From positions 1,922,001-1,986,000 of the forward strand of contig NZ_CP071503.1 of assembly GCF_017354945.1 (NCBI RefSeq): a stretch of DNA of 64,000 nucleotides, read 5' to 3'. Position 1 is the first letter of the stretch; each line of letters opens with the position of its first letter. The position numbers and the translations under genes were made by a program. Source of the DNA: Shewanella avicenniae. Lineage in GTDB: Bacteria; Pseudomonadota; Gammaproteobacteria; Enterobacterales; Shewanellaceae. The notes beneath the pieces were generated by a model, which was given only the letters and a program-made list of their open reading frames with translations, made no database searches and was not told the origin of the DNA. Positions 52,438 through 63,447 of this stretch are shown piece by piece.

Positions 52438-53342
52438 ACTAGCAACGGCTCTGTCGCTTCAGTGTGCTGCGCCAAAATCAACGATTCGAGCAATTTACTC
52501 GCAGGCCCTTGGTTATCACGTTGTGGTACAACGAGGGTGAGTACGATGCGACGCGTACTTGCTCCTTTCATTTTTAAGCGCACCAGCTGTCCCGATTGAA
52601 TTTCATCTTGAATGAGGTGTTCTGGCACCCAGCAAAATCCAATACCTTTACTCAGAATCACTTTGGCTTCATGGAAGTTACTTACCGTCCAACGCTGCTC
52701 AGCTTTGAGCCAACCAATTTCTTGTGTGGGATTAACGCCAGTGTCTTTAATCACAATTTGCAGATGTTGCGCTAGTTCACGATCGTCTTCTAACTCGCCC
52801 ATCTGAGCCAAAGGGTGATCGCGGTGACATACCAGATGAAATTCAAGATCGCACAAAGGCTCGGCAATATAGCCTTTGGGTGGCACACCACATATGGCCA
52901 AGTCGACCTGATTATTGACGATGAGTTCGCTGGTGCCGTTGATAACGGTATCGACAACAGTAATGCGCGTACCACGGCTTTCTGGCAAGAAGGTGGCGAG
53001 GGCATTGGTCAGCAACTCCATCGGATATACCAACTCGCGCGCGATAATTAGCGAAGGCTCCCAACCTTGCTCAAGATTGCTGGCCAATTGCTCCAATTCA
53101 TTCACTGTTTGAGTGAGATGGCGGGAACGACGCAGCAAGACTTCACCCTGCTCAGTGAGATAGGCTTTTCGACCTTTCACTTCCAGTAACTGGATCCCCA
53201 GTTGTGATTGCAACTTGGCAACCGCATGGTTAAGTGACGATTGGCTTTTACTGAGATGGTCTGCAGCTTGGGCATAGCCGCCAAAATCGACGACCGCTTG
53301 CAAAATACGCCATTGTTCAAGGGTGGATTTAGGTCTGTGCAT
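52434..53342 (-). CDS. LysR family transcriptional regulator
   Basis: This 302-aa regulator has its N-terminal helix-turn-helix in LEQWRILQAVVDFGGYAQAADHLSKSQSSLNHAVAKLQSQLG (residues 8-49). The effector domain follows from ~92 (SLIIARELVYPMELLTNALATF). The target and ligand are unknown. It converges on the metalloprotease-like gene, and the two stop codons overlap in the bases TTAA. Confidence 0.88.
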   Translation of the reverse strand: MHRPKSTLEQWRILQAVVDFGGYAQAADHLSKSQSSLNHAVAKLQSQLGIQLLEVKGRKAYLTEQGEVLLRRSRHLTQTVNELEQLASNLEQGWEPSLIIARELVYPMELLTNALATFLPESRGTRITVVDTVINGTSELIVNNQVDLAICGVPPKGYIAEPLCDLEFHLVCHRDHPLAQMGELEDDRELAQHLQIVIKDTGVNPTQEIGWLKAEQRWTVSNFHEAKVILSKGIGFCWVPEHLIQDEIQSGQLVRLKMKGASTRRIVLTLVVPQRDNQGPASKLLESLILAQHTEATEPLLV

Positions 53343-53439
53343 TATCTACGAATTTATCGAATTCTTTGGGCAGATAATGCGCTACAAAATCGAATAATTC
53401 AACGATTAGCTAACGCTTTGTGATGAAAAAATCAGCGAT

Positions 53440-55128
53440 TCAAAATTGGCATTGTGTTGATAATGAAGGGGAATATTCACCATGGTTGAATTGGCGAATA
53501 AACTGCTGAATACCGCCATCGGGCCAGATATGTTCTACGATAACCCGTAGATCATCTTGTGGCTCATTAACGACTAAGGTGCTAAACACCTTTGCCGCGT
53601 CGCAAGTTTCTGTTTCAAGCGTCAGCGCCCGCGCCAATTGGCGCTGAAACAGCTGCGCTAGATATAACGGCCCCGACTCGCTGACGCCGATAAATGTGTA
53701 GGGCAGAATATCGGCCTGTGGCCATTCGCTGCCAAATACGTTGGCAAAATCTTGTTGTAGATTGACTGAAAGCTTAGGTCGGTAGAGCGAAAGGGCAGCT
53801 ATCGCTTTGAGTCGCTCAAACTGGGTTTGGTATTGGGCGAACAAGGCTTCTCTAGTGCCGTTTGGAAATTCAGCGTGAAATTGTTGATTAAGATATTCGT
53901 TTAGCCACAGCGTCCCGAGTTGATTGCTATCCTGCTCTGTTTCAAGATTATTAATCAAATAAAACTGACCACTGGCGGCCATCATGCCCACGATTTCGGC
54001 AACGGCATGATTCGCTTGCTGTAGTGCCGCAATATTACTGAGTTGGGCGGGAAGGTTTAACCGGGCGATCCCAGTTTGTTGGCCAACGACGGCATAGCGC
54101 AACAAAAGCGCCTCTGGACGCCCCTCCGACAGCATCACATCGCCCAAGTAACGTTGTTGGTGCCATAGCCGCAGCCAATTTTCATCAACTGCTTGTAATG
54201 TAATGCCTAATCGCTGCAGTTGTCCTGTGAGCTGTTGAATATAGTCCGTGCGAGTTAATGATGAAAATTCAGCTTTAGGTGCAATCTTTAACTGTTGGCC
54301 AATGTTCCAAGGGGCAACATTGATTGGCTGAACGATAGCGGCTAAAAAAGCTGCCGCTGAATCAGCAGAGCCTAATAAGGTGTGACTAAACGCAGCATCA
54401 ACATAATGACTAAAACCTTGGCTGCTCGCTTGTTGCTGCTGGATTTCAGTTAATGTATTGATATCCGCTTTTACATAATCAACCGCGCGCGCTTGATAGG
54501 CTTGCCACACTTGCATGCGACAGTTGCTATCAGATTGATTTAACATATATTGCGCAATCGACGACGCTAACGGCTGATGACGTTCAGGGTCACCATCTGT
54601 AACGAGGGCGCATTCAGCCAATTCGATAGCGAAATTGGCACTTTTGAGGCGCTGTTTAACCGCTGCTTGCAGCGTGGCTAACTTGAGTTTTTGCTGAGCA
54701 TCAAACTGTTGTGAACGCAGAAATTGATAGCGTTTGGCAAGCGCGGATAACTGCGGTGAATTTGAAGCAGTCTGCTGTGCAATGAAGGCGGGCATCTGTG
54801 GAGCATTGAGCAAGCGATTAATCGCATCGGCAACTGATAATTGGCATTGCAGCAGCCACTCGTTATCATCATTCGACAGCTGAAAGTGTCGATAATACTG
54901 CAGCCTATCGGCAAGGTTTTGTAAGCCGATGGTGTTACGTTCAAGTGCGGTGGCACTATTAAAATCAGGCGTGAATTGCTCGCTATAATCCAAACATTGA
55001 TTCACAAACAAAGACACTGCATCGAGTTGTTCGGCATACGCTTTGGGCAATGTTGCGCCCATGCCAAACCACAGGCATAGGACGAACATTATCAATCTCA
55101 CTGTGTGCGTATGTCGTCCAATCCCCAT
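53440..55128 (-). CDS. M3-peptidase-like periplasmic protein lacking the zinc site
   Basis: This 562-aa protein has a signal peptide (residues 1-32, ending PKAYA). Residues ~204-275 (RMQVWQAYQARAVDYVKADI then NTLTEIQQQQASSQGFSHYV) follow the M3 oligopeptidase pattern R.x.Y.AY..RA...N...I..I..LR.E.A.LLGF.NYA. Residues ~318-360 (WLRLWHQQRYLGDVMLSEGR) match the WH.DV...EV.D block. Where M3 enzymes have the zinc motif HEFGHALH, this protein has NHAVAEIVG (373-381), so it is probably inactive as a zinc peptidase. AAGGA precedes the ATG. It starts 26 bp after cmoB, probably in the same transcript. Confidence 0.55.
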   Translation of the reverse strand: MGIGRHTHTVRLIMFVLCLWFGMGATLPKAYAEQLDAVSLFVNQCLDYSEQFTPDFNSATALERNTIGLQNLADRLQYYRHFQLSNDDNEWLLQCQLSVADAINRLLNAPQMPAFIAQQTASNSPQLSALAKRYQFLRSQQFDAQQKLKLATLQAAVKQRLKSANFAIELAECALVTDGDPERHQPLASSIAQYMLNQSDSNCRMQVWQAYQARAVDYVKADINTLTEIQQQQASSQGFSHYVDAAFSHTLLGSADSAAAFLAAIVQPINVAPWNIGQQLKIAPKAEFSSLTRTDYIQQLTGQLQRLGITLQAVDENWLRLWHQQRYLGDVMLSEGRPEALLLRYAVVGQQTGIARLNLPAQLSNIAALQQANHAVAEIVGMMAASGQFYLINNLETEQDSNQLGTLWLNEYLNQQFHAEFPNGTREALFAQYQTQFERLKAIAALSLYRPKLSVNLQQDFANVFGSEWPQADILPYTFIGVSESGPLYLAQLFQRQLARALTLETETCDAAKVFSTLVVNEPQDDLRVIVEHIWPDGGIQQFIRQFNHGEYSPSLSTQCQF

Positions 55129-55154
55129 TAAGCGTCCTTGTCGGTGTTGTTGGG

Positions 55155-56123
55155 CTATTTTGTGGCAATAATGGTTGCTCGGCGCGGTGCGGCATGTCCC
55201 TCAACGGTCAATTCAGGGTTATTAGGATCAAGAAAATCCACCAAAGATTCATTGCGCATCCAGCCAGTTGAACGTTGTTCATCCAGCGACGTTACGTCCA
55301 AGTTAACACAACGCACGTCTTTGAATTCACATTTTTTAAGCCACAGTTCAAGCGCTGCGACCGATGGAATAAACCATACGTTGTTCATTTTGCCGTAGCG
55401 ATCATTGGGTACCAGCACTGTGGTTTCATCGCCCTCGACCACTAAGGTTTCTAACACCAGTTCCCCGCCGTCACGCAGTTGATCACGCAATTGCAGTAAG
55501 TGTTCGATAGGGGATTTACGGTGATAGAGCACGCCCATTGAGAACACAGTGTCAAATGCATCGTATGCCGGTAGTTCTTCAATACCGAGCGGTAATAGAT
55601 GCACCGGATGATCTTCACCCGCTAGGCGCTTTATCGCTTCGAACTGGCACAAAAATAGTGATGATGGATCAACGCCCACCACAAATTTTGCCCCTTCACC
55701 GTACATCCGCCACATGTGATAGCCGCTGCCACAGCCCACATCGAGCACTGTGCGATTTGCTAACGGTGAAATGTGGGGAGACACCCGATCCCATTTCCAA
55801 TCGGAACGCCACTCAGTATCGATATGGATCCCATGAACATAAAACGGCCCTTTACGCCATGGATGCAGTAGCTGTAATAAGTTCTCTAATTTTTCTTTTG
55901 GGCCTTCGGCCAACTGTTCGCCACTACCGATAGTGACTGACGTTTTGAAGTCGATTGTATCGGGCGCGGGGTAGTTAAGTTTGGCGAGTACCTTTTCCCA
56001 TTTAGGTAAGGCGCCATGCTTGTGCTCGCGTTGCCATGCTGCCAGTTTTGTCGGGAGATGTTCTAACCAACCCTGCAATTGATTTTCGGCAATATCTTTA
56101 TAAAAACGGGTAAAACTAATCAC
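55155..56123 (-). CDS. cmoB: tRNA U34 carboxymethyltransferase CmoB
   Basis: CmoB transfers a carboxymethyl group from carboxy-SAM to 5-hydroxyuridine at the wobble position of tRNA, forming cmo5U. The protein is 322 aa. The N-terminal ~100 residues are specific to CmoB ([21 protein letters not shown]). The Rossmann core carries the glycine loop [20 protein letters not shown] (~130). [17 protein letters not shown] and [19 protein letters not shown] follow. The start is GTG and overlaps the cmoA stop as GTGA. It works with CmoA, encoded directly upstream. Confidence 0.95.
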   Translation of the reverse strand: MISFTRFYKDIAENQLQGWLEHLPTKLAAWQREHKHGALPKWEKVLAKLNYPAPDTIDFKTSVTIGSGEQLAEGPKEKLENLLQLLHPWRKGPFYVHGIHIDTEWRSDWKWDRVSPHISPLANRTVLDVGCGSGYHMWRMYGEGAKFVVGVDPSSLFLCQFEAIKRLAGEDHPVHLLPLGIEELPAYDAFDTVFSMGVLYHRKSPIEHLLQLRDQLRDGGELVLETLVVEGDETTVLVPNDRYGKMNNVWFIPSVAALELWLKKCEFKDVRCVNLDVTSLDEQRSTGWMRNESLVDFLDPNNPELTVEGHAAPRRATIIATK

Positions 56124-56851
56124 TTGACCGCCACCATTGAGGCAAAATTAAAACATTGGAACCACACACTGTGATGGCGGAATCCGGCATTTGCGAAGCG
56201 TTGTTGATGTATTTCGAGCGTGTCTGTTTTCATCACGTTTTCAATTGCACTGCGTTTTTGGCTGATTTCCAGTTCGCTGTAGCCATTAGCACGTTTGAAA
56301 TCGAGGTGCTGTTTATCAATAACTTGCTGAATCACATCGTCGCTGAAACGCAACTTCTCTGACAATATTAATGCCCCACCGGGGCGCAACCCTTGATAGA
56401 TCTTTTTCAGCAGCGCGTCACGATCTTCAGGCGGCAAAAACTGTAGGGTGAAGTTAAGCACCACAAATGAGGCATTTTCAATGTCGATATCGCGAATGTC
56501 GGCACAGACCAATTCCACTGGCGTATCGCTCACGTAAGCATTCAGATGTTCACGACAACGTTCAATCATGGCTGCAGAATTATCCACAGCCGTGATACTA
56601 CAACCGCGCTCAGCAATATGGCGGCGCATGCTCAGGGTTGAAGCACCCAACGAACAGCCTAAGTCATAAAGGCGTGTGTTCGGCTCGGCAAATTGACCGG
56701 CAAAATCACCAATACCGGCAACGATTTGCGCGTAGCCAGGCACAGAACGCTTAATCATGTCGCTGAATACACCAGCGACGCGATCATCGAATACGAAGTC
56801 AGCGACTTTGTCTAAAGCAGTCGCGTAAATATTGTCTTGGGAAGAATGCAT
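56120..56851 (-). CDS. cmoA: Carboxy-SAM synthase CmoA
   Basis: CmoA makes carboxy-S-adenosyl-methionine from SAM and prephenate for use by CmoB. The protein is 243 aa with a class I methyltransferase fold. [20 protein letters not shown] (near residue 20) is family-specific. [18 protein letters not shown] (~58) is the glycine-rich loop, followed by [12 protein letters not shown] and [24 protein letters not shown]. It ends in a 4-bp overlap with cmoB. The gene is divergent from aspS across 289 bp. Confidence 0.95.
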   Translation of the reverse strand: MHSSQDNIYATALDKVADFVFDDRVAGVFSDMIKRSVPGYAQIVAGIGDFAGQFAEPNTRLYDLGCSLGASTLSMRRHIAERGCSITAVDNSAAMIERCREHLNAYVSDTPVELVCADIRDIDIENASFVVLNFTLQFLPPEDRDALLKKIYQGLRPGGALILSEKLRFSDDVIQQVIDKQHLDFKRANGYSELEISQKRSAIENVMKTDTLEIHQQRFANAGFRHHSVWFQCFNFASMVAVK

Positions 56852-57076
56852 GGATAGGTACTTAAAATCGAAAACCGGCGTATTTTACAAATTTCTATGC
56901 CTTAGCAGCAACAAATTCACCACATCGACCTCAATATCGCAGTTTTTACACGATTACTGCTGTTATTTTGAACGCTCATCTTCACTCTGAGAGACAGAAC
57001 TATGGTCAAATTCAGTAAAGTGTTTGATACTTCACCGTCTAGATTCGCGGGGCTTTGGTAAATGGCATTAATTCAA

Positions 57077-57082
57077 TATAAT
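57077..57082 (+). promoter_or_regulatory. Candidate -10 of aspS
   Basis: TATAAT lies 59 bp before the aspS ATG, with a weak -35 candidate TTGGTA (57055-57060) at 16-bp spacing. This is the best promoter match in the cmoA-aspS gap. Confidence 0.45.
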
Positions 57083-57140
57083 GCTGCCCCAAAATATATT
57101 TTCGTACCGGCGCCATCCGGCAGCAACAAAGGAAAATACG

Positions 57141-58925
57141 ATGCGCAGCCATTATTGTGGGGACGTTAACAAGTCTCACGTTGGACAAGAAGTAACTTTA
57201 GTAGGTTGGGTTAACCGTAGCCGTGACTTGGGCGGCGTGGTGTTTTTGGATTTACGTGACCGCGAAGGTCTGATCCAAGTTGTGTATGATCCTGACTTGC
57301 CAGAAGTCTTCGACGTTGCCAGCTCACTGCGTAGCGAATTCTGTGTACAGGTAAAAGGCTTAGTACGCGCTCGCCCAGATAGCCAAGTTAATCCAAACAT
57401 GCGCACTGGCGAAATCGAAGTGTTAGGTACTGCTCTGACGATTATCAACGCCTCTGAGCCACTGCCGCTGAGCATGGATAACTTCCAAAACAACAGTGAA
57501 GAGCAACGTCTGAAATATCGTTATCTCGATCTTCGTCGCCCAGAAATGACACAGCGTTTGATTTTCCGCGCTAAAGTGACCAGCGCTGTACGTCGTTATC
57601 TGGATAGCAACGGCTTCTTGGATATCGAAACCCCTATTCTAACCAAGGCAACACCAGAAGGTGCGCGTGACTATTTGGTACCTAGCCGTACTTATAAAGG
57701 TCACTTCTTCGCCTTGCCACAATCGCCACAGCTGTTCAAACAGTTGCTGATGATGTCAGGTTTTGACCGTTACTATCAGATCGTAAAATGTTTCCGTGAC
57801 GAAGACTTACGTGCTGACCGTCAACCTGAATTTACTCAGATCGATATCGAAACCTCGTTCATGACCTCAGAGCAGGTGATGGCGAAGACCGAAGAGATGG
57901 TACGTGGCCTGTTCCTTGAACTGTTGAATGTCGATTTAGGCGAATTCCCGAAAATGACCTGGGACGAAGCGATGCGTCGTTTCGGCTCAGATAAGCCAGA
58001 TCTGCGTAACCCGCTTGAGCTGGTCGATGTTGCTGACTTAGTCAAAGACGTCGAGTTTGCGGTATTCCAAGGCCCAGCCAATGATGCCGAAGGTCGTGTT
58101 GCTGCTATCAAAGTGCCAAATGGCGCTAGCTTGTCTCGTAAGCAAATCGACGAATACACCAAGTATGTTGGCATCTATGGTGCCAAAGGCTTGGCGTGGA
58201 TGAAGATTAATGACATCAATGCAGGTTTAGACGGTATTCAGTCACCTGTGCTGAAGTTCTTGAATGAAGAGATCGTTAGCAATATTCTGGCCCGCGTTGA
58301 AGCGCAGTCAGGCGACATTATTCTGTTTGGTGCTGACAAAGCCAACGTTGTGGCTGAAGCTATGGGCGCATTGCGCTTGAAGTTGGGTCAAGATTTCGAC
58401 TTGCTGCAGGGCGAATGGAGACCACTTTGGGTGGTTGACTTCCCAATGTTTGAGAAAGCGGACGGCCGCTGGTATGCCGTTCACCACCCATTTACCGCGC
58501 CAAGTACTGTGACTGCAGAAGAGTTAGCTGCTAACCCAGGTACTGCCGTGTCAGACGCTTATGACATGGTATTAAACGGTGTTGAGCTGGGCGGTGGTTC
58601 AGTGCGTATCCATAGACAGGATATGCAAGCGACTGTATTTAAAATCTTGGGCATTTCTGATGAAGAAGCTCAAGAGAAGTTTGGCTTCCTATTGGAAGCG
58701 TTGCGTTATGGCACACCTCCACATGCAGGTTTGGCCTTCGGGTTAGACCGTATGGTGATGTTGATGACTGGCGCGACATCAATCCGTGATGTAATGGCAT
58801 TCCCTAAAACAACCACTGCTGCGTGTCCATTGACCGATGCGCCAAGCTTGGCAAATCCACAGCAGCTGATTGAATTGGGTATCGATGTCACTAAAGCAGA
58901 AAAAGCTGCTGAAAAATCAGAATAA
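57141..58925 (+). CDS. aspS: Aspartyl-tRNA synthetase
   Basis: This 594-aa class IIb synthetase charges tRNA-Asp. The N-terminal OB-fold anticodon domain (~1-105) contains [22 protein letters not shown]. The catalytic core has motif 2 in [25 protein letters not shown] (~205-230) and motif 3 in [13 protein letters not shown] near the C-terminus. The inserted GAD domain of bacterial AspRS lies at ~290-420. I chose the ATG at 57141 with AAAGGA upstream; the frame from 57081 adds 20 unrelated residues. Two tRNA-Asp genes occur 33 kb away in the same window. Confidence 0.97.
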   Translation: MRSHYCGDVNKSHVGQEVTLVGWVNRSRDLGGVVFLDLRDREGLIQVVYDPDLPEVFDVASSLRSEFCVQVKGLVRARPDSQVNPNMRTGEIEVLGTALTIINASEPLPLSMDNFQNNSEEQRLKYRYLDLRRPEMTQRLIFRAKVTSAVRRYLDSNGFLDIETPILTKATPEGARDYLVPSRTYKGHFFALPQSPQLFKQLLMMSGFDRYYQIVKCFRDEDLRADRQPEFTQIDIETSFMTSEQVMAKTEEMVRGLFLELLNVDLGEFPKMTWDEAMRRFGSDKPDLRNPLELVDVADLVKDVEFAVFQGPANDAEGRVAAIKVPNGASLSRKQIDEYTKYVGIYGAKGLAWMKINDINAGLDGIQSPVLKFLNEEIVSNILARVEAQSGDIILFGADKANVVAEAMGALRLKLGQDFDLLQGEWRPLWVVDFPMFEKADGRWYAVHHPFTAPSTVTAEELAANPGTAVSDAYDMVLNGVELGGGSVRIHRQDMQATVFKILGISDEEAQEKFGFLLEALRYGTPPHAGLAFGLDRMVMLMTGATSIRDVMAFPKTTTAACPLTDAPSLANPQQLIELGIDVTKAEKAAEKSE

Positions 58926-58946
58926 TTTTTGTTTAATTTGAATCAA

Positions 58947-58972
58947 ACCGAGGCATTTGCCTCGGTCTGTTT
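58947..58972 (+). terminator. Terminator of aspS
   Basis: An 8-bp stem (ACCGAGGC / GCCTCGGT) with a 4-nt loop is followed by a short T-rich stretch (CTGTTT), so it is probably moderate in strength. Confidence 0.65.
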
Positions 58973-59012
58973 ATCTATCGGGCGACTATTTTCCGATAAA
59001 GAGGAGTAAGTT

Positions 59013-59759
59013 ATGGCAGGTCATAGTAAGTGGGCCAACATCAAACACCGTAAAGCTGCGCAAGACGCTAAGCGCGGTAAACTGTTCACCAAATTCATTC
59101 GCGAACTGACAGTGTCAGCCCGTGAAGGTGGTTCAGATCCAGATTCAAACCCACGTCTACGCGCTGCCATCGATAAAGCGCTGTCTAACAACATGACCCG
59201 TGACACCGTTGATCGCGCAATCAAGCGTGGCGCAGGTGAATTAGATGGGCAAAACTTGGAAACCATTACCTACGAAGGTTATGGTCCAGGCGGTACAGCG
59301 GTGCTAGTTGAATGTATGACGGATAACCGTAATCGCACCGTGACAGGTGTGCGTAACGCATTCAATAAATCAGGTGGTAACTTAGGAACTGATGGTTCGG
59401 TGGCTTACCTGTTTACCAAGCAAGGTATTATCAGCTACGAAGCGGGCATTAATGAAGATGCCATCATGGAAGTTGCCCTTGAAAGCGGTGCTGATGACGT
59501 GCAAGTAAATGATGATGGTTCTATCGATGTTTACACCGAACCAGCAGCGTTTGGTGCGGTAAAAGACGCATTGGACGCAGCCGGATTTGAATCAGTTAAC
59601 GCTGAAGTCACCATGGTGCCGTCAACCAAAGCGGATCTCGATGAAGAAACTGCAGCGAAATTCCTGCGTTTAATTGATACGTTGGAAGACCACGACGACG
59701 TGCAAGAAGTGTATCACAACGCTGAAATCTCTGATGAAGTGATGGACAAGCTGGGCTAA
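59013..59759 (+). CDS. yebC: YebC/TACO1 family protein
   Basis: This 248-aa protein starts with [22 protein letters not shown], the family hallmark, followed by the three-domain YebC fold ([63 protein letters not shown]). YebC proteins have been described as transcription regulators, and more recently as ribosome-associated factors that ease stalling at proline stretches. In E. coli yebC also precedes ruvC. AGAGGAG precedes the ATG; ruvC follows after 6 bp. Confidence 0.95.
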   Translation: MAGHSKWANIKHRKAAQDAKRGKLFTKFIRELTVSAREGGSDPDSNPRLRAAIDKALSNNMTRDTVDRAIKRGAGELDGQNLETITYEGYGPGGTAVLVECMTDNRNRTVTGVRNAFNKSGGNLGTDGSVAYLFTKQGIISYEAGINEDAIMEVALESGADDVQVNDDGSIDVYTEPAAFGAVKDALDAAGFESVNAEVTMVPSTKADLDEETAAKFLRLIDTLEDHDDVQEVYHNAEISDEVMDKLG

Positions 59760-59765
59760 GACTCT

Positions 59766-60287
59766 ATGCCCATCATTTTAGGGATTGACCCTGGCTCGCG
59801 GATCACTGGTTATGGTGTGATTCAGTGTCAGGGTCGCCACCAAATTTATCTCGGCAGCGGTTGTATTCGCACCGCTTCCGATGACTTACCGCAACGTCTG
59901 CAGCAAATCTTCATGGGTATTAGTGAAATCATTCGCCAATATCAACCCGAGCAGATGGCCATTGAAAAAGTCTTTCTTGCCAAAAACGCCGATTCTGCTT
60001 TAAAGCTAGGACAAGCCCGTGGTGCTGCCATTGTCGCAGCGACCAACGCTGGCTTACCGGTATCGGAATACACTGCAACACAAATTAAAAGTGCGGTTGT
60101 TGGTACTGGTCGGGCGCAAAAGACCCAAGTGCAGCACATGATTACCCAAATCTTAAAGTTGCCCGGCAAACCGCAAGCTGATGCCGCAGATGCACTGAGT
60201 GTGGCAGTATGTCATTATCATACCTGTCAAAGCTTGGTAGCAATGGGCGGTCAAGCCAGTAGCAGAACTTACGGAAGATATCGATGA
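59766..60287 (+). CDS. ruvC: Holliday junction resolvase RuvC
   Basis: RuvC cuts Holliday junctions symmetrically with RuvAB. The protein is 173 aa. The four catalytic carboxylates are in [14 protein letters not shown] (Asp7), [12 protein letters not shown] (Glu near 67) and the C-terminal [15 protein letters not shown] (Asp near 139 and 142). It is six bases after yebC and overlaps ruvA by 4 bp (ATGA). Confidence 0.96.
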   Translation: MPIILGIDPGSRITGYGVIQCQGRHQIYLGSGCIRTASDDLPQRLQQIFMGISEIIRQYQPEQMAIEKVFLAKNADSALKLGQARGAAIVAATNAGLPVSEYTATQIKSAVVGTGRAQKTQVQHMITQILKLPGKPQADAADALSVAVCHYHTCQSLVAMGGQASSRTYGRYR

Positions 60288-60901
60288 TTGGTCGTTTACA
60301 AGGCTTGATTGTTGAAAAACAAGCGCCAGATGTATTAATTGATGTGCACGGTGTTGGCTACGAATTACAGATGCCGCTCACCAGCTTTTATGAGTTGCCT
60401 GAGCTGAATCAAGCGGCAACCATCTACACCCATTTTGTGGTGCGTGAAGATGCACAATTGCTTTATGGCTTTATCACGAAGCAAGAGCGCTCGTTGTTTC
60501 GCTTGTTGATCAAAGCCAACGGTGTTGGTCCCAAGTTAGCGTTGACGATTTTATCGGGCTTGACCGCCAGTGAGTTTGTCGGCTGTGTTGAACGTGATGA
60601 TATTGCCACGCTGGTTAAATTGCCTGGCGTTGGTAAGAAAACTGCCGAACGCTTGTTGGTTGAGATGCGTGACAAATTGAAGAGCTTGATGGAAGCCTCA
60701 AGCGGCAATGAGCGCGAATTTGTGCTGAAATCCAACTTCACCCCAGCGCCAGTTGAGAACACTGCAGAGGAAGATGCCATCGCAGCCTTATTGTCGCTCG
60801 GCTATAAACCTGCCCAAGCCAGTAAAGCTGTGTCGAGTGCCTTTGTTGAAGGCATGGATTCAGAAACATTGATTAAAGCCGCGCTAAAATCGATGCTATA
60901 G
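60284..60901 (+). CDS. ruvA: Holliday junction branch migration protein RuvA
   Basis: RuvA binds the four-way junction and loads RuvB. The protein is 205 aa. Domain I (OB fold, ~1-64) begins [20 protein letters not shown]. Domain II has two helix-hairpin-helix motifs ([16 protein letters not shown] and [19 protein letters not shown]). Domain III (~157-205) contacts RuvB. The start overlaps the ruvC stop. Unlike E. coli, ruvAB has no separate promoter and no LexA box is visible, since ruvC and ruvA overlap. Confidence 0.96.
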   Translation: MIGRLQGLIVEKQAPDVLIDVHGVGYELQMPLTSFYELPELNQAATIYTHFVVREDAQLLYGFITKQERSLFRLLIKANGVGPKLALTILSGLTASEFVGCVERDDIATLVKLPGVGKKTAERLLVEMRDKLKSLMEASSGNEREFVLKSNFTPAPVENTAEEDAIAALLSLGYKPAQASKAVSSAFVEGMDSETLIKAALKSML

Positions 60902-60914
60902 GAAATAGCCATTC

Positions 60915-61919
60915 ATGATAGAAGCAGATCGTCTCATTCAGCCGCACAGTAATCCTCAAGATGAATTGATTGACCGCGCGATGCGGCCAAAATTGCTTGA
61001 TGAATACACGGGCCAAAATGAAGCGCGCGAGCAATTAAAAGTTTTTATTCAAGCCGCCAAAAATCGAAACGAAGCGTTAGACCACATGTTGATCTACGGT
61101 CCGCCTGGATTGGGTAAAACTACCTTGGCGATGATTGTGGCCAATGAAATGGGGGTGAATATTAAATCCACCTCTGGTCCGGTACTTGAGAAAGCAGGGG
61201 ACTTGGCCGCCTTGTTAACTAACCTTGAAGCCGGTGATGTGCTGTTTATTGATGAGATCCATCGCCTGAGTCCGGTAGTTGAAGAGATCCTCTATCCGGC
61301 AATGGAAGACTACCAGCTCGATATCATGATTGGTGAAGGCCCTGCGGCGCGTTCAATCAAATTGGATATTCCGCCGTTCACTCTCGTAGGGGCTACCACG
61401 CGCGCCGGAGCGTTAACCTCGCCATTACGCGCGCGTTTTGGTATTCCGCTGCGGCTAGAATTTTATAATGTCGATGATTTGAGCACTATTGTGGCGCGCT
61501 CTGCGGCTATGCTCGAGTTGCCGCTTGACGAGTTGGGCGCCCGTGAAATTGCGCGACGTTCGCGGGGTACGCCGCGTATAGCTAATCGTTTATTACGCCG
61601 AGTGCGTGACTATGCCGAAGTGAAGCACGATGGACGTGTAACTCAACACGTCGCACAACAAGCTTTAGACATGCTCGATGTCGATGGTGAGGGCTTCGAT
61701 TACATGGACCGCAAACTTCTGTTGGCGATTATTGATAAGTTTATGGGCGGCCCAGTCGGTTTAGATAATTTAGCGGCGGCGATTGGTGAAGAGCGGGAAA
61801 CAATCGAGGACGTGTTAGAGCCGTTTTTGATTCAACAAGGCTTTATCCAACGCACACCGCGAGGCCGAATTGCCACCGATAGAGCCTATCGTCATTTTGA
61901 GATGGTCAAACCAGAATGA
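60915..61919 (+). CDS. ruvB: Holliday junction branch migration ATPase RuvB
   Basis: RuvB is the AAA+ motor of branch migration, 334 aa. Walker A is [14 protein letters not shown] (~61) and Walker B is [10 protein letters not shown] (~108). Sensor 1 is [11 protein letters not shown] and the arginine finger is in [18 protein letters not shown]-terminal winged helix (~255-334) ends in [13 protein letters not shown]. It is 13 bp after ruvA and is the last gene of yebC-ruvC-ruvA-ruvB. Confidence 0.97.
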   Translation: MIEADRLIQPHSNPQDELIDRAMRPKLLDEYTGQNEAREQLKVFIQAAKNRNEALDHMLIYGPPGLGKTTLAMIVANEMGVNIKSTSGPVLEKAGDLAALLTNLEAGDVLFIDEIHRLSPVVEEILYPAMEDYQLDIMIGEGPAARSIKLDIPPFTLVGATTRAGALTSPLRARFGIPLRLEFYNVDDLSTIVARSAAMLELPLDELGAREIARRSRGTPRIANRLLRRVRDYAEVKHDGRVTQHVAQQALDMLDVDGEGFDYMDRKLLLAIIDKFMGGPVGLDNLAAAIGEERETIEDVLEPFLIQQGFIQRTPRGRIATDRAYRHFEMVKPE

Positions 61920-61955
61920 TGACTATCGAAGCCAACTAGTTAAGCGCTACGTGAT

Positions 61956-61989
61956 AAAAAAAGCAGCTCGATTGGTGAGCTGCTTTTTT
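61956..61989. terminator. Bidirectional terminator, ruvB / uraA
   Basis: AAGCAGCTC / GAGCTGCTT stem with a 7-nt loop, flanked by A5+ and T6 runs, between convergent genes. Confidence 0.92.
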
Positions 61990-62008
61990 GTATCCGGTCA
62001 TCGAATAA

Positions 62009-63265
62009 TTAATGCGATGGTTTGTGATGACCGTGTGGCAGGATCAGGTTCATCAGGATCGCCACAATACCGCACAAGCTGATACCTGACAGACTAAACT
62101 CACCGATACCAAATGCCATACCGCCGATACCGAATACCAAGGTAACCCCCACAATTGCCAGATTACGTGGTTCGTTCAGATCAACTTGTGCCTTAATCAT
62201 TGAGTTCAAGCCGACAGCGGCAATTGAACCGAACAATAGACACATGATGCCGCCCATCACTGGCACAGGAATGGTTTGCAGTGCCGCACCCAACTTGCCC
62301 ACGAAGGCCAACACAATGGCGCATACCGCAGCCCAAGTCATCACTACTGGGTTGAAGTTTTTGGTCAGAGTTACTGCACCGGTTACTTCAGAGTAAGTAG
62401 TGTTTGGTGGTCCACCAAAGGCGGTTGCCGCGATAGTGGCTAAACCGTCACCCGCTAAGGTGCGGTGTAGGCCAGGCTTTTTAAAGAAGTCTTTACCCGT
62501 CACGTTTGAAATTGCCACGATATCGCCAATATGCTCAACGGCAGGAGCGATAGCTACGGGGATCATGTAGGCAATTGCGTACCAGTTAAACTCTGGCGCA
62601 ACGAAATCTGGAATCGCGAACCAAGCCGCTTCGGTGATTTTATCGAAGCTGACGATGCCCATAAATAGACTCAGGATGTAACCCACAAGGATACCTGAAA
62701 CGATAGGCATCAATTTCAGTAAACCTTTGGCAAAGATGGCGACCGCAATGGTTGTCACCAGTGAAATGATCGATATCCAAATAGCGGCTTGTTGTTCAAC
62801 GATTACGATTGAACCGTCACCGCTTTTCCCTAGAGCCATATTGACTGCCGTAGGTGCAAGACCAAGACCGATGATAATAATCACTGGCCCCACGACGACC
62901 GGTGGTAGCAGCTTCTTAATAAAATCGGAACCGCGTAGTTTAATTACAGTCGCCAGCACTAGATACACACAGCCGGCAGCGATCAAACCGCCCATCGTTG
63001 ATGCAATACCCCAATGTTGAACACCAAAAGTGATCGGTGCAATAAAGGCGAATGATGATGCCAAAAATACAGGTACTTCACGTTTGGTACAGACTTGAAA
63101 GATCAAGGTACCAATACCTGCGGTAAATAGGGCGACACTGGCGTTTAGTCCCGTCAGTAACGGTACCAATACCAACGCGCCGAAGGCGACGAATAACATC
63201 TGTGCGCCTTGCAGTGGAAGGGTTAGGTTTTTCATTGTTTTGCCCATGTTGATAAAATCCGGCAT
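62009..63265 (-). CDS. uraA: Uracil permease, NCS2 family
   Basis: UraA imports uracil with protons. This 418-aa protein has about 14 hydrophobic segments. VFLASSFAFIAPI (~70) is the half-helix TM3 motif. VAIAPAVEHIGDIVAISNV (~232) and FGGPPNTTYSEVTGAVTLTK (~282) hold the substrate- and proton-binding Glu/His residues known from E. coli UraA. The start is uncertain between ATGs at 63265, 63247 and 63235; the first is used here. It is divergent from the DUF2066 gene by 182 bp. Confidence 0.92.
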   Translation of the reverse strand: MPDFINMGKTMKNLTLPLQGAQMLFVAFGALVLVPLLTGLNASVALFTAGIGTLIFQVCTKREVPVFLASSFAFIAPITFGVQHWGIASTMGGLIAAGCVYLVLATVIKLRGSDFIKKLLPPVVVGPVIIIIGLGLAPTAVNMALGKSGDGSIVIVEQQAAIWISIISLVTTIAVAIFAKGLLKLMPIVSGILVGYILSLFMGIVSFDKITEAAWFAIPDFVAPEFNWYAIAYMIPVAIAPAVEHIGDIVAISNVTGKDFFKKPGLHRTLAGDGLATIAATAFGGPPNTTYSEVTGAVTLTKNFNPVVMTWAAVCAIVLAFVGKLGAALQTIPVPVMGGIMCLLFGSIAAVGLNSMIKAQVDLNEPRNLAIVGVTLVFGIGGMAFGIGEFSLSGISLCGIVAILMNLILPHGHHKPSH

Positions 63266-63447
63266 ATGCTACCAGCAAGCGCATTAGCGTTCAGAAATAT
63301 TTTGAAGATTTAGCTCAAATTTTTACCAATTCATGTGGTTTTATTACAGTAACTGAGCAAGTGATTCTTGAGCCGTGTTTGATAGATTTGCTAAGGCGAT
63401 ATCTGTGGTACACTTGCGCCAACTCCATCGTAGGCAGCTAGGCAAGT

